Part shown: in pieces, positions 25,943-34,799 of the stretch
Numbering within the stretch: position 1 is the stretch's first letter
How the letters are laid out: the number at the start of each line of letters is the position of its first letter
DNA from: Pseudomonas sp. CC6-YY-74
GTDB lineage: Bacteria; Pseudomonadota; Gammaproteobacteria; Pseudomonadales; Pseudomonadaceae
Length of the DNA stretch: 64,000 nucleotides
Reading direction: 5' to 3'
Assembly: GCF_002025205.1 (NCBI RefSeq)
Contig: NZ_CP019947.1
Location: 4,006,001 to 4,070,000, forward strand
Translations under genes and position numbers: made by a program
Notes under the pieces: model-generated
Told to the model about the DNA's origin: nothing
Seen by the model: the letters and a program-made list of their open reading frames with translations, nothing else
Database searches by the model: none

Positions 25943-26866
25943 TCAGGTCAGCACGGTGAGGAAACGTTCGTTGAGCACTCGGTCGTGGTAGAAGATTGCC
26001 TTGCCCAAATCCTTGGCCAACCAGGTCACGGGCTTGTGATCGGGGTAGTTGTAATCGCCTCCACAGAACACCTCGTTGCGGTTACCCGAGGGATCGAAGA
26101 AGTAAATGGTCTTGCCGTGGGTCAGGCCGTGGCGGGTCGGCCCAATGTCGATCGAGGTGTCGGTCATGGAGATCAGGTCGGCGGCGCGCAGCACGTCTTC
26201 CCAGGTCTCGAGGAAGAACGAGGCATGGTGGAACTTGCCCTTCTCCGCGTGCTGGATAAAGGCCACATCGTGGGCCTTGGTCGACAGGCTGAAAAACTGA
26301 GCGATCCGTGTGCCGTCGTCGTCGACCACCTGCTCGGTCAGGTAGAAGCCAAGCACCTCGGTGAACAGCTCGTAGGTGGCCTGCAGATCGTCACCGTAGA
26401 ATAAGCAGTGGTCGAAACGCACCGCGCGCATACCCTTGAGCCCACGCGGCCAGGCCTCGGGATTGACCTCGTCCACGCCCCATTTTCCGGTGTATTCCTT
26501 GTCCGCATAGAGCTCGAAGAAATGTCCGGAGGGTGCCTGGAAGCGCACCCGCCGACCACACCCGTTGAGCTCTCCGGCGGCGATACTCTCGACTAGACAG
26601 CCAAAGTTGATCAGGTCCTCGGTGAGGCGATTCAGGCTGGCTTCGTCGACTACCTTGAAGCCCATGAAATCCATGCCCGGCTCGTCGGCCTCGCGCAGCA
26701 CCACCGAGAACTTGTCCACCTCGGTCCAGGCCTTCAGGTAGATGCGGCCCTGCTCGTCGCGATCCATCTCGATCAGGCCGAGCAAGTCGCGGTAGTGGGT
26801 CAGCGCGCTCTCCAGGTTGAGCACCCGCAGTTGCACGTGACCGGGGCGTAGTACACCTTTGTTCAT
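25943..26866 (-). CDS. dmpB: Catechol 2,3-dioxygenase
   Basis: 307 residues from MNKGVLRPGHVQLRVL at 26866, with the start overlapping the dmpQ stop (ATGA). This extradiol Fe(II) enzyme cleaves catechol between C2 and C3. Its two vicinal-oxygen-chelate halves show the iron ligands in VRFDHCLFYG (His), FHHASFFLETWED (His) and NRNEVFCGGDYNYPD (Glu). The paired lactonase-like end DHKPVTWLAKDLGKAIFYHDRVLNERF is typical of DmpB/XylE. Confidence 0.96.
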   Translation of the reverse strand: MNKGVLRPGHVQLRVLNLESALTHYRDLLGLIEMDRDEQGRIYLKAWTEVDKFSVVLREADEPGMDFMGFKVVDEASLNRLTEDLINFGCLVESIAAGELNGCGRRVRFQAPSGHFFELYADKEYTGKWGVDEVNPEAWPRGLKGMRAVRFDHCLFYGDDLQATYELFTEVLGFYLTEQVVDDDGTRIAQFFSLSTKAHDVAFIQHAEKGKFHHASFFLETWEDVLRAADLISMTDTSIDIGPTRHGLTHGKTIYFFDPSGNRNEVFCGGDYNYPDHKPVTWLAKDLGKAIFYHDRVLNERFLTVLT

Positions 26867-27201
26867 GACGACACCTCTTGCTGGTTTTTGTTGTTGTGGT
26901 CGCCGACGCCAGTTCGGCGCAGGCATTCGATGTTCAAGTCGGACCGCGGAAATACCTGGCAGGCCAGGGCCAGACCCTGGCTCGCGGCTTCAGCCGGCAC
27001 ATGCTTGCAGCTCATCTGGCCGCGCTGGTAACTACCGCTGAGCACGCGCACCTTGCACAGCCCGCAGCCGCCGCCGCGGCAACCCACCGGCACACAGCGC
27101 CTGCCCTGCTGCTCCATGGCCTGCAGCACCGACTGGTCCTCTGCACAGTGGAAGCGTTGGCCGCTGAGCACTTCATGCACCTCGTAGCTGGCGCTGTTCA
27201 T
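26863..27201 (-). CDS. dmpQ: XylT/DmpQ-type [2Fe-2S] ferredoxin
   Basis: 112 residues. This plant-type ferredoxin reactivates catechol 2,3-dioxygenase by re-reducing its oxidised iron. The cluster ligands are visible in GCRGGGCGLCKVRVLSG and the distal Cys in LALACQVFP. Its stop overlaps the dmpB start, consistent with coupled expression with its client. Confidence 0.93.
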   Translation of the reverse strand: MNSASYEVHEVLSGQRFHCAEDQSVLQAMEQQGRRCVPVGCRGGGCGLCKVRVLSGSYQRGQMSCKHVPAEAASQGLALACQVFPRSDLNIECLRRTGVGDHNNKNQQEVSS

Positions 27202-27209
27202 CGTTCACC

Positions 27210-28271
27210 TCAGATGCGTTTGAACAGCGCGGAACGCTGGCTATCACCGGCGCCATCGGCCGCGGTGAGAAAGCGCTCCATGAAGATGTCGCGCTCGAAC
27301 AGGCGGCCCTGCATCAGGGTGCTGATGGCCGCGTCGATCATCGGCGGCGGCCCGCACAGGTAGGCTTTGTGCCCGCTGAAACGGCCATCGAAATGGGCCT
27401 TGGCGGCGTCATGCACGAAGCCCTTGAAACCCTGCCAGGTCGGATCGTCGCTGGCCTGGCTGAGCGCCGGCACATAGGTGAAACTGCGGTGCTCGCGGGC
27501 CAGATCCTCGAACAGTTCGCGGTTGTACAGTTCGGCGACGTTGCGCGCGCCTTGGAACAGGGTGATCTGGCGGCTGTCGCCTTGTTCGAGCAGGTCGAGG
27601 ATCATCGATTGCGGGCTGGACAAGCCCGAGCCACCGGCCATGAATATCAGGTCGCCCGGCTGCGAGCTGCGCACGAAGAACTGCCCGTAAGGGCCGGACA
27701 AGTGCAGCTGATCGCCGACCTTGAGCTGCTGATGGATATAGCTGGTGGCGGCGCCGCCCTCGACCAGGCGCACATGCAACTCCACCTCGCTGGCCTGGCC
27801 CGAGGGGTTGGCCAGGGAGAACGCCCGGCTGCCGTCGATACCCGGCAGGTCGAGGTTGACGTATTGCCCGGACTGGAACGCCATCGGCCGATCCAGCTGC
27901 AGGTGCACGCCCTTGATGGTCGGCGACAGCTCGACGATAGCCGTGACCGTGGCGCGGAAATCCGCCACCGGATGGCCAAGGAAGTCGGGGTCGACGTCGA
28001 TGTCGGCCTCGATGGTCACGTCGCTCTGCACGGTGGCGCAGCAGGCCAGCACCTTGCCCTCCTCACGCTCGATGTCCATCAGGGCGAAGGGCGAGGCGGC
28101 GCCGATCTCGACCTCGCCTTCCAGCACCTGCACCTTGCAGGTGGCACAGGTGCCATGGCCGCAGGCGAAGGGCAGCCACACGCCCTGACGCAGGGCGGCC
28201 TGGAGGATGGTCTGGCCTTCCTCCACTTCGATCACTTCGCCGGTCGGTTCGATGGTGACGTTGTAGCTCAT
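27210..28271 (-). CDS. dmpP: Phenol hydroxylase reductase component P5
   Basis: 353 residues from MSYNVTIEPTGE (28271); an ATG three codons upstream is an alternative. It passes electrons from NADH to the hydroxylase. An N-terminal [2Fe-2S] ferredoxin domain (PFACGHGTCATCKVQVL) precedes the FAD domain (RAFSLANPSG, YGQFFVR) and the NAD domain (FMAGGSGLSSPQSMILDLL, AYLCGPPPMIDAAI). Confidence 0.95.
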   Translation of the reverse strand: MSYNVTIEPTGEVIEVEEGQTILQAALRQGVWLPFACGHGTCATCKVQVLEGEVEIGAASPFALMDIEREEGKVLACCATVQSDVTIEADIDVDPDFLGHPVADFRATVTAIVELSPTIKGVHLQLDRPMAFQSGQYVNLDLPGIDGSRAFSLANPSGQASEVELHVRLVEGGAATSYIHQQLKVGDQLHLSGPYGQFFVRSSQPGDLIFMAGGSGLSSPQSMILDLLEQGDSRQITLFQGARNVAELYNRELFEDLAREHRSFTYVPALSQASDDPTWQGFKGFVHDAAKAHFDGRFSGHKAYLCGPPPMIDAAISTLMQGRLFERDIFMERFLTAADGAGDSQRSALFKRI

Positions 28272-28281
28272 GGTGCTCACC

Positions 28282-28641
28282 TCAACTCGCGGAGTTGCCC
28301 AAGCCGTTCAGACCGGGGGTTTGCAGACGCAGCATGTCCTTGTGGCGCAGGCCGTTGGCGTCCAGGCTGGCGGCGAAATCCGGCGCCCAGGGCTCATCGT
28401 TGAGCAACCAGATGCTGGCGCCGAAATCGACCTTGGCAGTGTCCGGATGCGCGGCCATGGCCGGACGTAGCACCTGCTCGCACAACTCGCTGAAGCCCAT
28501 GGCCGGGATTACCGCCAGGGTGATCGGCGCGCAGAACATCAGGTGGCGATCCCAGCTCAGGTACAGCAGGCGATTGCCGTGGAAGTTTGCTTCGAGGTCG
28601 AGCGGGGGAAATTCATAGGGCCCGATGGAGTTGACGGTCAT
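28282..28641 (-). CDS. dmpO: Phenol hydroxylase subunit P4
   Basis: 119 residues, small subunit of the multicomponent phenol hydroxylase oxygenase. It is recognised by MTVNSIGPYEFPPLDLEANF and the LLYLSWDRHLMFCAP block typical of DmpO. It lies between the P3 and P5 genes, as in Pseudomonas CF600-type operons. Confidence 0.93.
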   Translation of the reverse strand: MTVNSIGPYEFPPLDLEANFHGNRLLYLSWDRHLMFCAPITLAVIPAMGFSELCEQVLRPAMAAHPDTAKVDFGASIWLLNDEPWAPDFAASLDANGLRHKDMLRLQTPGLNGLGNSAS

Positions 28642-28704
28642 GAAGAGGTTCCTCTTGTTCTGGGTATGGGAAGGAGCGGGACGGCGCTGCCGTCCCGCGC
28701 CGGC

Positions 28705-30243
28705 TCAGCTCGCCTTGGGTAGCGGGGCGACGGCCGGATTCAAGCCCTTCCACTGCAGCCAGCGCTGGTGATCGGGCGAGCCGAGGTACTCCAAGTTGTC
28801 CTCGCCGAGGTTGATGTTGTAGTAGTCGCGCACCACCGACTCGACGTCGCTACCGCCGCAGTTACCCTGGTAGATCTGGTGCACCGGCAGCCAGGCCTGG
28901 ACATACTTTTCTGGCTGGTTCTTGAAGATGTCGCAGCAGCCATCCGAGCAGAAGTGGTAACGCTCGCCCTCGTGTACATGGCTGCGATGGCTGAGCTTGG
29001 TTGGGTCGTCCGGCTCGGTGAAAATGGGCGGAACCTGGCACACCTGGCACAGCTGCGGCAGGGTGTTGTTGTAGAAGCGCTCGCCCTTTTCCTCCTGCTC
29101 GCGCCAGAAGGTGAAGCGCTCGCGGTAGTACTGGTCGAAGGTTTCCGGGTACTTGGCCGACAGCCAGTCCATCTCTTCGTCGCTGGGCATCCAGGTGTGG
29201 AAGTTGGTGGCCTGGCTGTACTGGTAGAAGGTCGCCCAGGTCTGGTGGGAGACGTGCTGCTTGGCGATCGGGCACTGCTCGACGTACTTGGGCGCACGAA
29301 TGCCGTAGCGCTCCAGGTCCTTGAACAGCGCGCCGCCGGCCTGCTCGAAGTAGACCTCCCAGGCTTCGGCCCAGGACATCACCTTGTTCGGCAGCATGTA
29401 GTCCATCATCATCGCGACCAGCGACAGCAGGCGGTTGCCACGCCAGAACCACTTGTCGATCCAGCCCTGGATGATCGGCACGTTGTCCTCGTGCTGCTCG
29501 AGCATGAACTTGATCACTTCCAGGCCCAGGGTCATGTGCCGCGCCTCGTCGGACTGCGCCGAGAAGCCGAAGGTGACGGTGGCCATGTCGCCGTTGTAGG
29601 CCGCGCCGGACATGAAGGGCACGAACAGCAGGTTGGTCAGCACGTACTCGAAAGAGAACGAGATGGCGGTGAGGAACTCGAACGGCCCAGCTGTGCGCGC
29701 ATCGTCGAAGAACGACTTGGGCACCGAGTTGAACCACACCCGGTCGTGCATATGGGCGAAATCATGCATGCCGTTGAAGTGTTTGTTGTAGTGGCTCATC
29801 GCGTGCACTTGAGTCTGCACGTGGCGCAGCTCGTCAATCGCCTGCATCTGGCAGGCGACCCGCGCACCGGCACCGCTGAACTGCCGGCCGACCCGGGCGA
29901 AGCCCTGGAACGCCTGGTATTCGCAGGGGCTGATGCCACCGATGAACAGCTTCAGCGCATTGACGTAGCGCGCATCGGAGATGGTCTGCTGGCCGTTGTT
30001 CTGGGCGAAGGCGTCGAGAATGGCGTAGAGCTTTTTCTCCTTCTCGGCCTGGTACTTCCAGTAGGAATCCATGGTCAGGCGGAAGGGATCTTCCCACTTG
30101 TCCCAGTCGGTGATCTTGATGCCCTCGAAGTCCTCCTGAGGGAAGATGTCCTTCTGCTTCTGGTAGCTGGGTTCCCAGTCGAGGTCACGGGTCAGGTAGC
30201 GGTACTTGTCTTTGAGGCCGAGTTTTTTCTTGGTAGCGGTCAT
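28705..30243 (-). CDS. dmpN: Phenol hydroxylase large oxygenase subunit P3
   Basis: 512 residues from MTATKKKLGLKDKYRYLT at 30243; the frame extends 19 codons upstream into the spacer. It is the catalytic diiron monooxygenase subunit. Both iron-binding ExxH motifs are present: AIDELRHVQTQ near residue 140 and SDEARHMTLGLE near 235. A C-terminal cysteine pair region (LCQVCQVPP, FCSDGCCDIF) matches the YHS-like zinc-binding extension of phenol hydroxylases. Confidence 0.96.
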   Translation of the reverse strand: MTATKKKLGLKDKYRYLTRDLDWEPSYQKQKDIFPQEDFEGIKITDWDKWEDPFRLTMDSYWKYQAEKEKKLYAILDAFAQNNGQQTISDARYVNALKLFIGGISPCEYQAFQGFARVGRQFSGAGARVACQMQAIDELRHVQTQVHAMSHYNKHFNGMHDFAHMHDRVWFNSVPKSFFDDARTAGPFEFLTAISFSFEYVLTNLLFVPFMSGAAYNGDMATVTFGFSAQSDEARHMTLGLEVIKFMLEQHEDNVPIIQGWIDKWFWRGNRLLSLVAMMMDYMLPNKVMSWAEAWEVYFEQAGGALFKDLERYGIRAPKYVEQCPIAKQHVSHQTWATFYQYSQATNFHTWMPSDEEMDWLSAKYPETFDQYYRERFTFWREQEEKGERFYNNTLPQLCQVCQVPPIFTEPDDPTKLSHRSHVHEGERYHFCSDGCCDIFKNQPEKYVQAWLPVHQIYQGNCGGSDVESVVRDYYNINLGEDNLEYLGSPDHQRWLQWKGLNPAVAPLPKAS

Positions 30244-30253
30244 GGCTTGGCTC

Positions 30254-30523
30254 CTAGTTTTTCCACTCGAGAACGAAGGCGTCATCGTCTTCATCGACAT
30301 TGCCGCCGATGGTGATCACGTCCAGCAGCATCTCCTGCACGTCCCAGGCGCGGCCGAGGCGTTCTTCCATGGTGTCGCGACGGATCTCCAGACGGCCTTC
30401 GGCTTCGATGCGGATCATCGCCGGCTGGCGCTGGACCACCGCATGGGGGTTGTCATGGGTGATGCCATCCACCAGGTAGTGGGCGTTGTCGTTGTCCTGC
30501 AGGACGAGGTAAACGAGCGACAT
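30254..30523 (-). CDS. dmpM: Phenol hydroxylase activator protein P2
   Basis: 89 residues from MSLVYLVLQDND at 30523. It is the cofactor-free effector protein of the diiron hydroxylase, needed for coupling and substrate turnover. Blocks typical of MmoB/DmpM are MIRIEAEGRLEI, GRAWDVQEMLLDVITIGG and DAFVLEW. Longer upstream reading in this frame is antisense to dmpL and is rejected. Confidence 0.95.
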   Translation of the reverse strand: MSLVYLVLQDNDNAHYLVDGITHDNPHAVVQRQPAMIRIEAEGRLEIRRDTMEERLGRAWDVQEMLLDVITIGGNVDEDDDAFVLEWKN

Positions 30524-30534
30524 GGTCTGAATCC

Positions 30535-31524
30535 TTATTGAATGTTCAGGCCGAGCTTTTTCAGCCGGGCGAGGAAGTCCTGGTGCACGCTGGCGAATGC
30601 GACGCCGCCAGCGCTGATCTCGGCCAGCGGTGCCTGCGCCTCGAGGGCACGGGCCAGCCAGTGCTCGATCCAGGCTTCGATCTGCAGGCGATTGCTCTCG
30701 CTCTCGGCGGCCACGGTCTTGACCATGGCATCGACCCAGCGACTGCTCTCGGCGTACCACTGACGCATGAATTCGGTGAGCATGCCGACATCGCCGGCGC
30801 CTTCGGCACTCAGGGTCTCGTCGAACTTCTGGTACATCAGCGGGAACAACAGGCCATCGCTGACCAGGTTCTGCGCCAGGCTCAGCTCGAACCAGTCCTT
30901 GACCACGAAGCTGTCCTCGACATAGCGGCGCAGGCCCTGCCAAACCGGATCGTCGAGCCACAGCTGCTTGCCCTGTTCGAGCGCCGCGGTACCGCCGTCG
31001 TCGAGCAACAGACCGATGCGCGACAGGTACTGGGCGATGCCCAGGCGATCCATGGCGGTGTAGATATGCATCTGCACCACGGTGGTGGCACAGCCATCGG
31101 CGGCGATGCCGCTGTTGTTCATGTTGGCGCCCAGCTCGGCGTGGCGCAGCGGCACCAGCGCACGGAGGATGCGTGCGCGCTGCTCGTCGCTCAGGCGTCC
31201 CAGCAGCTCGCGTTTCTCGCAGAAGGCGTATTCGTGCTCGGTGGTTTCCTGCATACGGGCGCGGGTCTGCACGTAGGTGCCGTAGTAGTACTGGCGCGGA
31301 TCGCTGACCGCATACCAGTCGCGCATCACCAGGCAGGTGCGGGTGACATCGTTGAGCAGCTTGTCCGGCTGCCACTGCGGCCGGTAATGGAAGTTGATCG
31401 TGGCGGCGACGTCGTAGCTGGCCTCCTGATAGCGGCTGGCCGGCTTGTCGCCGAAGCGCCTGCGGATATGGCTGAAGGTCTGGCGGATCGGCTCCACCGT
31501 GTTCGTCTTGATTTCTATGCTCAT
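30535..31524 (-). CDS. dmpL: Phenol hydroxylase small oxygenase subunit P1
   Basis: 329 residues; the beta subunit of the diiron hydroxylase, related to P3 but without iron ligands. Recognised by TFSHIRRRFGDKPASRYQEA, ATINFHYRPQWQP and LGANMNNSGIAADG. It lies 47 bases downstream of dmpK and 11 bases before dmpM. Confidence 0.95.
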   Translation of the reverse strand: MSIEIKTNTVEPIRQTFSHIRRRFGDKPASRYQEASYDVAATINFHYRPQWQPDKLLNDVTRTCLVMRDWYAVSDPRQYYYGTYVQTRARMQETTEHEYAFCEKRELLGRLSDEQRARILRALVPLRHAELGANMNNSGIAADGCATTVVQMHIYTAMDRLGIAQYLSRIGLLLDDGGTAALEQGKQLWLDDPVWQGLRRYVEDSFVVKDWFELSLAQNLVSDGLLFPLMYQKFDETLSAEGAGDVGMLTEFMRQWYAESSRWVDAMVKTVAAESESNRLQIEAWIEHWLARALEAQAPLAEISAGGVAFASVHQDFLARLKKLGLNIQ

Positions 31525-31571
31525 CTCGACCGTACCTGTTGTTGTTGTGTGTGGCTGCCGTGGGCAAACCC

Positions 31572-31841
31572 TTAGTCGTGTCTACCCGGCATGCGGCTGC
31601 CGGCTTCACCGAAACGCCACTTGAGCATGTCGTCGTCGACTGCCTGGGCCATCGCCTGGTCCATCACCACCACGCGGTTGCGCTGGCAGAACTGGGTGAA
31701 CGCGGCCTGCGGCAGAACCAGCTCGACGAACAAGTCCGGATAGCCGATGGCGAAGTCGAACTCGACGAAACGGGCACCTGGTTCGCTGCGCACCCGGATG
31801 TAACGCGGCAGGTCTTCAAAACTGGGTTCAAGCGTGTTCAT
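31572..31841 (-). CDS. dmpK: Phenol hydroxylase assembly protein P0
   Basis: 89 residues, first gene of the operon. In the family it is needed in small amounts to load iron into, or assemble, the oxygenase. Typical blocks are RYIRVRSEPGARFVEFDFAIGYPDLFVELVLP and FTQFCQRNRVVVMD. A GGGAGA ribosome-binding site precedes the ATG; the sigma-54 promoter is about 40 bases upstream. Confidence 0.93.
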   Translation of the reverse strand: MNTLEPSFEDLPRYIRVRSEPGARFVEFDFAIGYPDLFVELVLPQAAFTQFCQRNRVVVMDQAMAQAVDDDMLKWRFGEAGSRMPGRHD

Positions 31842-31881
31842 GTTCGGCCCATCTCCCTTGGTGGCGGGTGATAGGCCTAAC

Positions 31882-31896
31882 GCAACGGCTGTGCCA
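31882..31896 (-). promoter_or_regulatory. Sigma-54 promoter (Po) of the dmp operon
   Basis: The minus strand reads TGGCAC-AGCCG-TTGC, a full match to the -24/-12 consensus with the required five-base gap. The predicted start is near 31870, about 29 bases before the dmpK ATG. With the upstream IHF site and DmpR sites it has the complete architecture of the phenol-responsive Po promoter. Confidence 0.93.
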
Positions 31897-31914
31897 ATGT
31901 TCTAAAAAAAGATA

Positions 31915-31927
31915 TAAGACATTGATT
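31915..31927 (-). promoter_or_regulatory. Putative IHF site of the dmp promoter
   Basis: The minus strand reads AATCAATGTCTTA, a full match to WATCAANNNNTTR. It lies in an AT-rich stretch between the sigma-54 promoter and the upstream activator sites, where DNA bending would bring DmpR to the polymerase. Confidence 0.75.
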
Positions 31928-32006
31928 TATATCGTTATATAATGTTTTTAAGGCAATAAGAGACGCACCCCGCAGCGCCTGATGGCCAAGCTGATTGGGC
32001 CGTTTT

Positions 32007-32022
32007 TGATGATTTGATCAAA
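32007..32022. promoter_or_regulatory. DmpR/XylR-type upstream activating site 2
   Basis: TTGATGATTTGATCAA matches the known palindromic UAS (TTGATCAATTGATCAA) at 14 of 16 positions. It is centred about 144 bases upstream of the predicted start, as in characterised DmpR promoters. Confidence 0.82.
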
Positions 32023-32036
32023 CACCACAGGCCGGC

Positions 32037-32052
32037 TTGAGCAAATGCTCAG
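32037..32052. promoter_or_regulatory. DmpR/XylR-type upstream activating site 1
   Basis: A second palindrome, TTGAGCAAATGCTCA, lies about 30 bases upstream of the first. Three helical turns is the spacing used by DmpR/XylR hexamer-binding sites. Coordinates are good to within one base. Confidence 0.78.
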
Positions 32053-32212
32053 CAGCCTTGAAGGGGCTGTGCGGGGACGGAGCTGGCGACGCCAATTTCA
32101 TCAATTGGTTGACTTCCACCCGCGCATGGATCTGGATATGGTGACTGCCGAGTCGAGCCACGAGGCGTTGCCCCAAACCTCGACCGCCAACCTCCCGGGC
32201 CTTTCCATTGAC

Positions 32213-32250
32213 GGAAAATGCAGGAAATGCAGGAAATGCAGGAAATGCAG
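32213..32250 (+). repeat. Four tandem GGAAATGCA repeats in the dmpR leader
   Basis: Four consecutive copies of a nine-base unit (the first with one extra A) lie between the UAS region and dmpR, about 105 bases before its start codon. The unit is a multiple of three, but no coding role is apparent. Short tandem repeats of this kind vary in number by slippage. Confidence 0.85.
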
Positions 32251-32354
32251 GTTAATAGCGGACAATTTCAGCCATCTTCAGTAGCTGAATGGAAACCTGC
32301 AAACCGCTACGAGATGGCTCTCCCCTTACAAAAACAATCAGGGGCCCTATTGCC

Positions 32355-34040
32355 ATGGCAATCAGCTACAAGCCACAACTGCAACATTCGGACTTTCAGG
32401 ATCTGAGCAAACAGATCCGCTTTCAAAGCATGGAGGGCAAGATCTGGTTCGGTGAGCAGCGCATGCTGCTGCTGCAAATCTCGGCCATGGCCAGCTTTCG
32501 CCGCGAGCTGGTGAGCATCCTCGGCGTCGAGCGGGCCAAGGGTTTCTTCCTGCGCCTGGGTTATACGTCCGGCCTGCGCGATGCCGAACTGGCGCGCAAG
32601 CTACGCCCGCATTGCAGCGAGCTGGATATCTTCCTCGCCGGGCCACAGCTGCACTCGCTCAAGGGCATGGTCAAGGCGATTCCCACCGAGGTGGATATCG
32701 ACATCGAGGCCGGGCGCTTCTACGTCGAGGTGGAGTGGGTCGACTCCTTCGAGGTGGAGATCTGCCAGAGCGAACTCGGGCCGATGGCCGACCCGGTGTG
32801 CTGGACCCTGCTCGGCTATGCCTGCAGCTATTCCTCCTCGTTCATGGGCCGCGAGGTGATCTTCAAGGAAGTCACCTGCCGCGGTTGCGGCGATGACAAA
32901 TGCCGGGTCGTCGGCAAGCCTGCCGAGGAATGGGACGACGCCGAGGCATTCAAGCAGTATTTCAAAAGCGACCCGATCATCGAGGAACTGTACGAGTTGC
33001 AGTCGCAACTGGCCTCGCTGCGCACCAGCCTGCAACGCCAGGAAGGCCAGTACTACGGCATCGGCCAGTCCCTGGCTTACACCAAGGTCTGCCAGATGAT
33101 CGATAAAGCCGCCCAGGGCAAGGTCTCAGTGCTGTTGCTTGGCGAAAGCGGCGTGGGCAAGGAGGTGATTGCGCGCAGCGTGCACCTGCGCAGCGCCCGC
33201 GCCGAACAGCCGTTCGTCGCAGTCAACTGCGCCTCCATTCCACCGGACCTGATCGAGGCCGAGCTGTTCGGCGTGGAAAAGGGTGCCTTCACCGGCGCGC
33301 TGCAGTCGCGCATGGGCCGTTTCGAGCGGGCCAACCAGGGCACCCTTTTTCTCGACGAAGTGGTCGAACTGAGCCCGCGCGCCCAGGCCACTCTGCTGCG
33401 CGTGTTGCAGGAAGGCGAGCTGGAGCGGGTCGGCGACAACCGCACGCGCAAGGTCGACGTGCGGGTGATCGCCGCCACCAACGAAAGCCTCAGCGAGGCG
33501 GTCAAGACGGGCAAGTTCCGCGCCGACCTGTACTACCGGCTCAACGTGTTCCCGGTGAGCATCCCGCCCCTGCGCGAACGCCAGGAAGATATTCCGCTGC
33601 TGGCTGAGCATTTCCTCAAGCGCTTCCACAGTGAATACAACAAGAAAACCCTGGGCCTTTCCGACCTGGCCATGGAGGCCTGCATGCACTACCCCTGGCC
33701 AGGCAATATCCGCGAACTGGAGAATGTCATCGAGCGCGGCATCATCCTCACCGAGAGCAACGAGAGCATCAGCCTTGAGGCCCTGTTCCCGCAGTTGCAG
33801 CGGGAAGAGTTGCTCGAGAGCCGGCTCTCCAACGAAGGCACCTTGCTACAGCCGGCTGCCGAGCAGAACTGGATCGAGCAGGTGCTGGGCTCAGGCCTGA
33901 GCCTGGACGCCATCGAAGAGCAGTTGATGCGCGAAGCCATGCAGCGGGCAGGCAACAACGTCTCCGGCGCGGCGCGCATCCTCGGCCTGACCCGCCCGGC
34001 CCTGGCTTACCGGTTGAAGAAGATCGGTATCGAGGCCTGA
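32355..34040 (+). CDS. dmpR: DmpR/XylR-family sigma-54-dependent phenol regulator
   Basis: 561 residues from the ATG at 32355 (MAISYKPQLQHSDF), chosen because it aligns with the DmpR start and has AGGGG ten bases upstream; an in-frame ATG at 32289 adds 22 unlikely residues. The N-terminal domain (about 1-210) is the aromatic-sensing region ending in the V4R motif (EVTCRGCGDDKCRVVGKPAEEW). A linker precedes the AAA+ domain with Walker A GESGVGKE near 262, GAFTGA near 311 and R-finger-like downstream blocks. The C-terminus is a Fis-type helix-turn-helix (NVSGAARILGLTRPALAYRLKK). It senses phenols directly and activates the divergent dmp operon. Its 3' end overlaps the convergent LRAT-like gene by 34 bases. 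Confidence 0.96.
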   Translation: MAISYKPQLQHSDFQDLSKQIRFQSMEGKIWFGEQRMLLLQISAMASFRRELVSILGVERAKGFFLRLGYTSGLRDAELARKLRPHCSELDIFLAGPQLHSLKGMVKAIPTEVDIDIEAGRFYVEVEWVDSFEVEICQSELGPMADPVCWTLLGYACSYSSSFMGREVIFKEVTCRGCGDDKCRVVGKPAEEWDDAEAFKQYFKSDPIIEELYELQSQLASLRTSLQRQEGQYYGIGQSLAYTKVCQMIDKAAQGKVSVLLLGESGVGKEVIARSVHLRSARAEQPFVAVNCASIPPDLIEAELFGVEKGAFTGALQSRMGRFERANQGTLFLDEVVELSPRAQATLLRVLQEGELERVGDNRTRKVDVRVIAATNESLSEAVKTGKFRADLYYRLNVFPVSIPPLRERQEDIPLLAEHFLKRFHSEYNKKTLGLSDLAMEACMHYPWPGNIRELENVIERGIILTESNESISLEALFPQLQREELLESRLSNEGTLLQPAAEQNWIEQVLGSGLSLDAIEEQLMREAMQRAGNNVSGAARILGLTRPALAYRLKKIGIEA

Positions 34041-34543
34041 CAGACCCGCAGCAGCTGCGGGTTAGCCCGCACCAGCAGCCTGGGCAACAGGCGCCAGACC
34101 AAGCCCAGCGCCACCAAGGGACGAGCCAGCAGGCCGCGCACTTGGTCGCTGCGCGGGCAGCCGTAGCGACACCAGGTGCAGAAATGCTCGCAGTTGTTGG
34201 TCAGCAGCCGATAGCGGTGCTCGCCGAGTCGCGAACGGGCTCTGGCCACTACCTGTCCGGCCGCGAAGCCAGGCAAGGGCCGATACTCGATCCACACCGG
34301 CCGGTTTGCCGCGAACTGCTCTAGCAACACCTCTTCCACCGGCCCTGCCTGCAGCGATTCGCACAATCCCGCGTAATGCACCACCCGGCCGTTGCCGACA
34401 TAGATGCCGTGATGGCAATAGCCATGGCGCGGCGTGACCAGGTGTGCGCCCAGCGGCGGCTCGACGTCTGCGTCGATATCCCAGAGCACCTGTCGTGCCC
34501 CTCGCATCACGCTTGCCAGGAAAATTGGGTGGGTACTGCTCAT
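34007..34543 (-). CDS. LRAT-domain (NlpC/P60-fold) hydrolase/acyltransferase-like protein
   Basis: About 178 residues from MSSTHPIFLASV, or 182 from an ATG four codons upstream. The LRAT-like papain fold is recognised by GAHLVTPRHGYCHHGIYVGNGRVVHYAG (catalytic His pair region) and NNCEHFCTWCRYG (catalytic Cys). In bacteria such proteins are thought to act on acyl esters or amides; the substrate here is unknown. A basic hydrophobic tail (VWRLLPRLLVRANP) may touch the membrane. The gene is convergent with dmpR and overlaps its end. Confidence 0.8.
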   Translation of the reverse strand: MSSTHPIFLASVMRGARQVLWDIDADVEPPLGAHLVTPRHGYCHHGIYVGNGRVVHYAGLCESLQAGPVEEVLLEQFAANRPVWIEYRPLPGFAAGQVVARARSRLGEHRYRLLTNNCEHFCTWCRYGCPRSDQVRGLLARPLVALGLVWRLLPRLLVRANPQLLRVCQASIPIFFNR

Positions 34544-34799
34544 GGCCGACTCCAACCTGCGCAGCCCTTAGCCAGCCAAGGGCTTCAGCTGCATTACCAG
34601 GTTCGATGCATCAACCGCGCCAGCTGCGGCATGTCGCCGAGCTAGACAGGCTGCGGCCGGCAGGCCCTGCACGATGCCGAGGCGCCACCGTGCAAATGCT
34701 CAAAAAACGCCCAACGAGCGGGCACCCTCTGGCTCGGCCAAGGGCAGACAGACGGGGGCTTCGAGACTGTTTCACCAAATGGATAAAGGCCCGGACGAT

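Noticed and set aside
28768..30315. 515-codon plus-strand ORF
   Set aside because: Antisense to dmpN, which is unambiguous.
30254..31609. 451-codon ORF containing dmpM
   Set aside because: Upstream residues are a shadow of dmpL; the protein starts at 30523.
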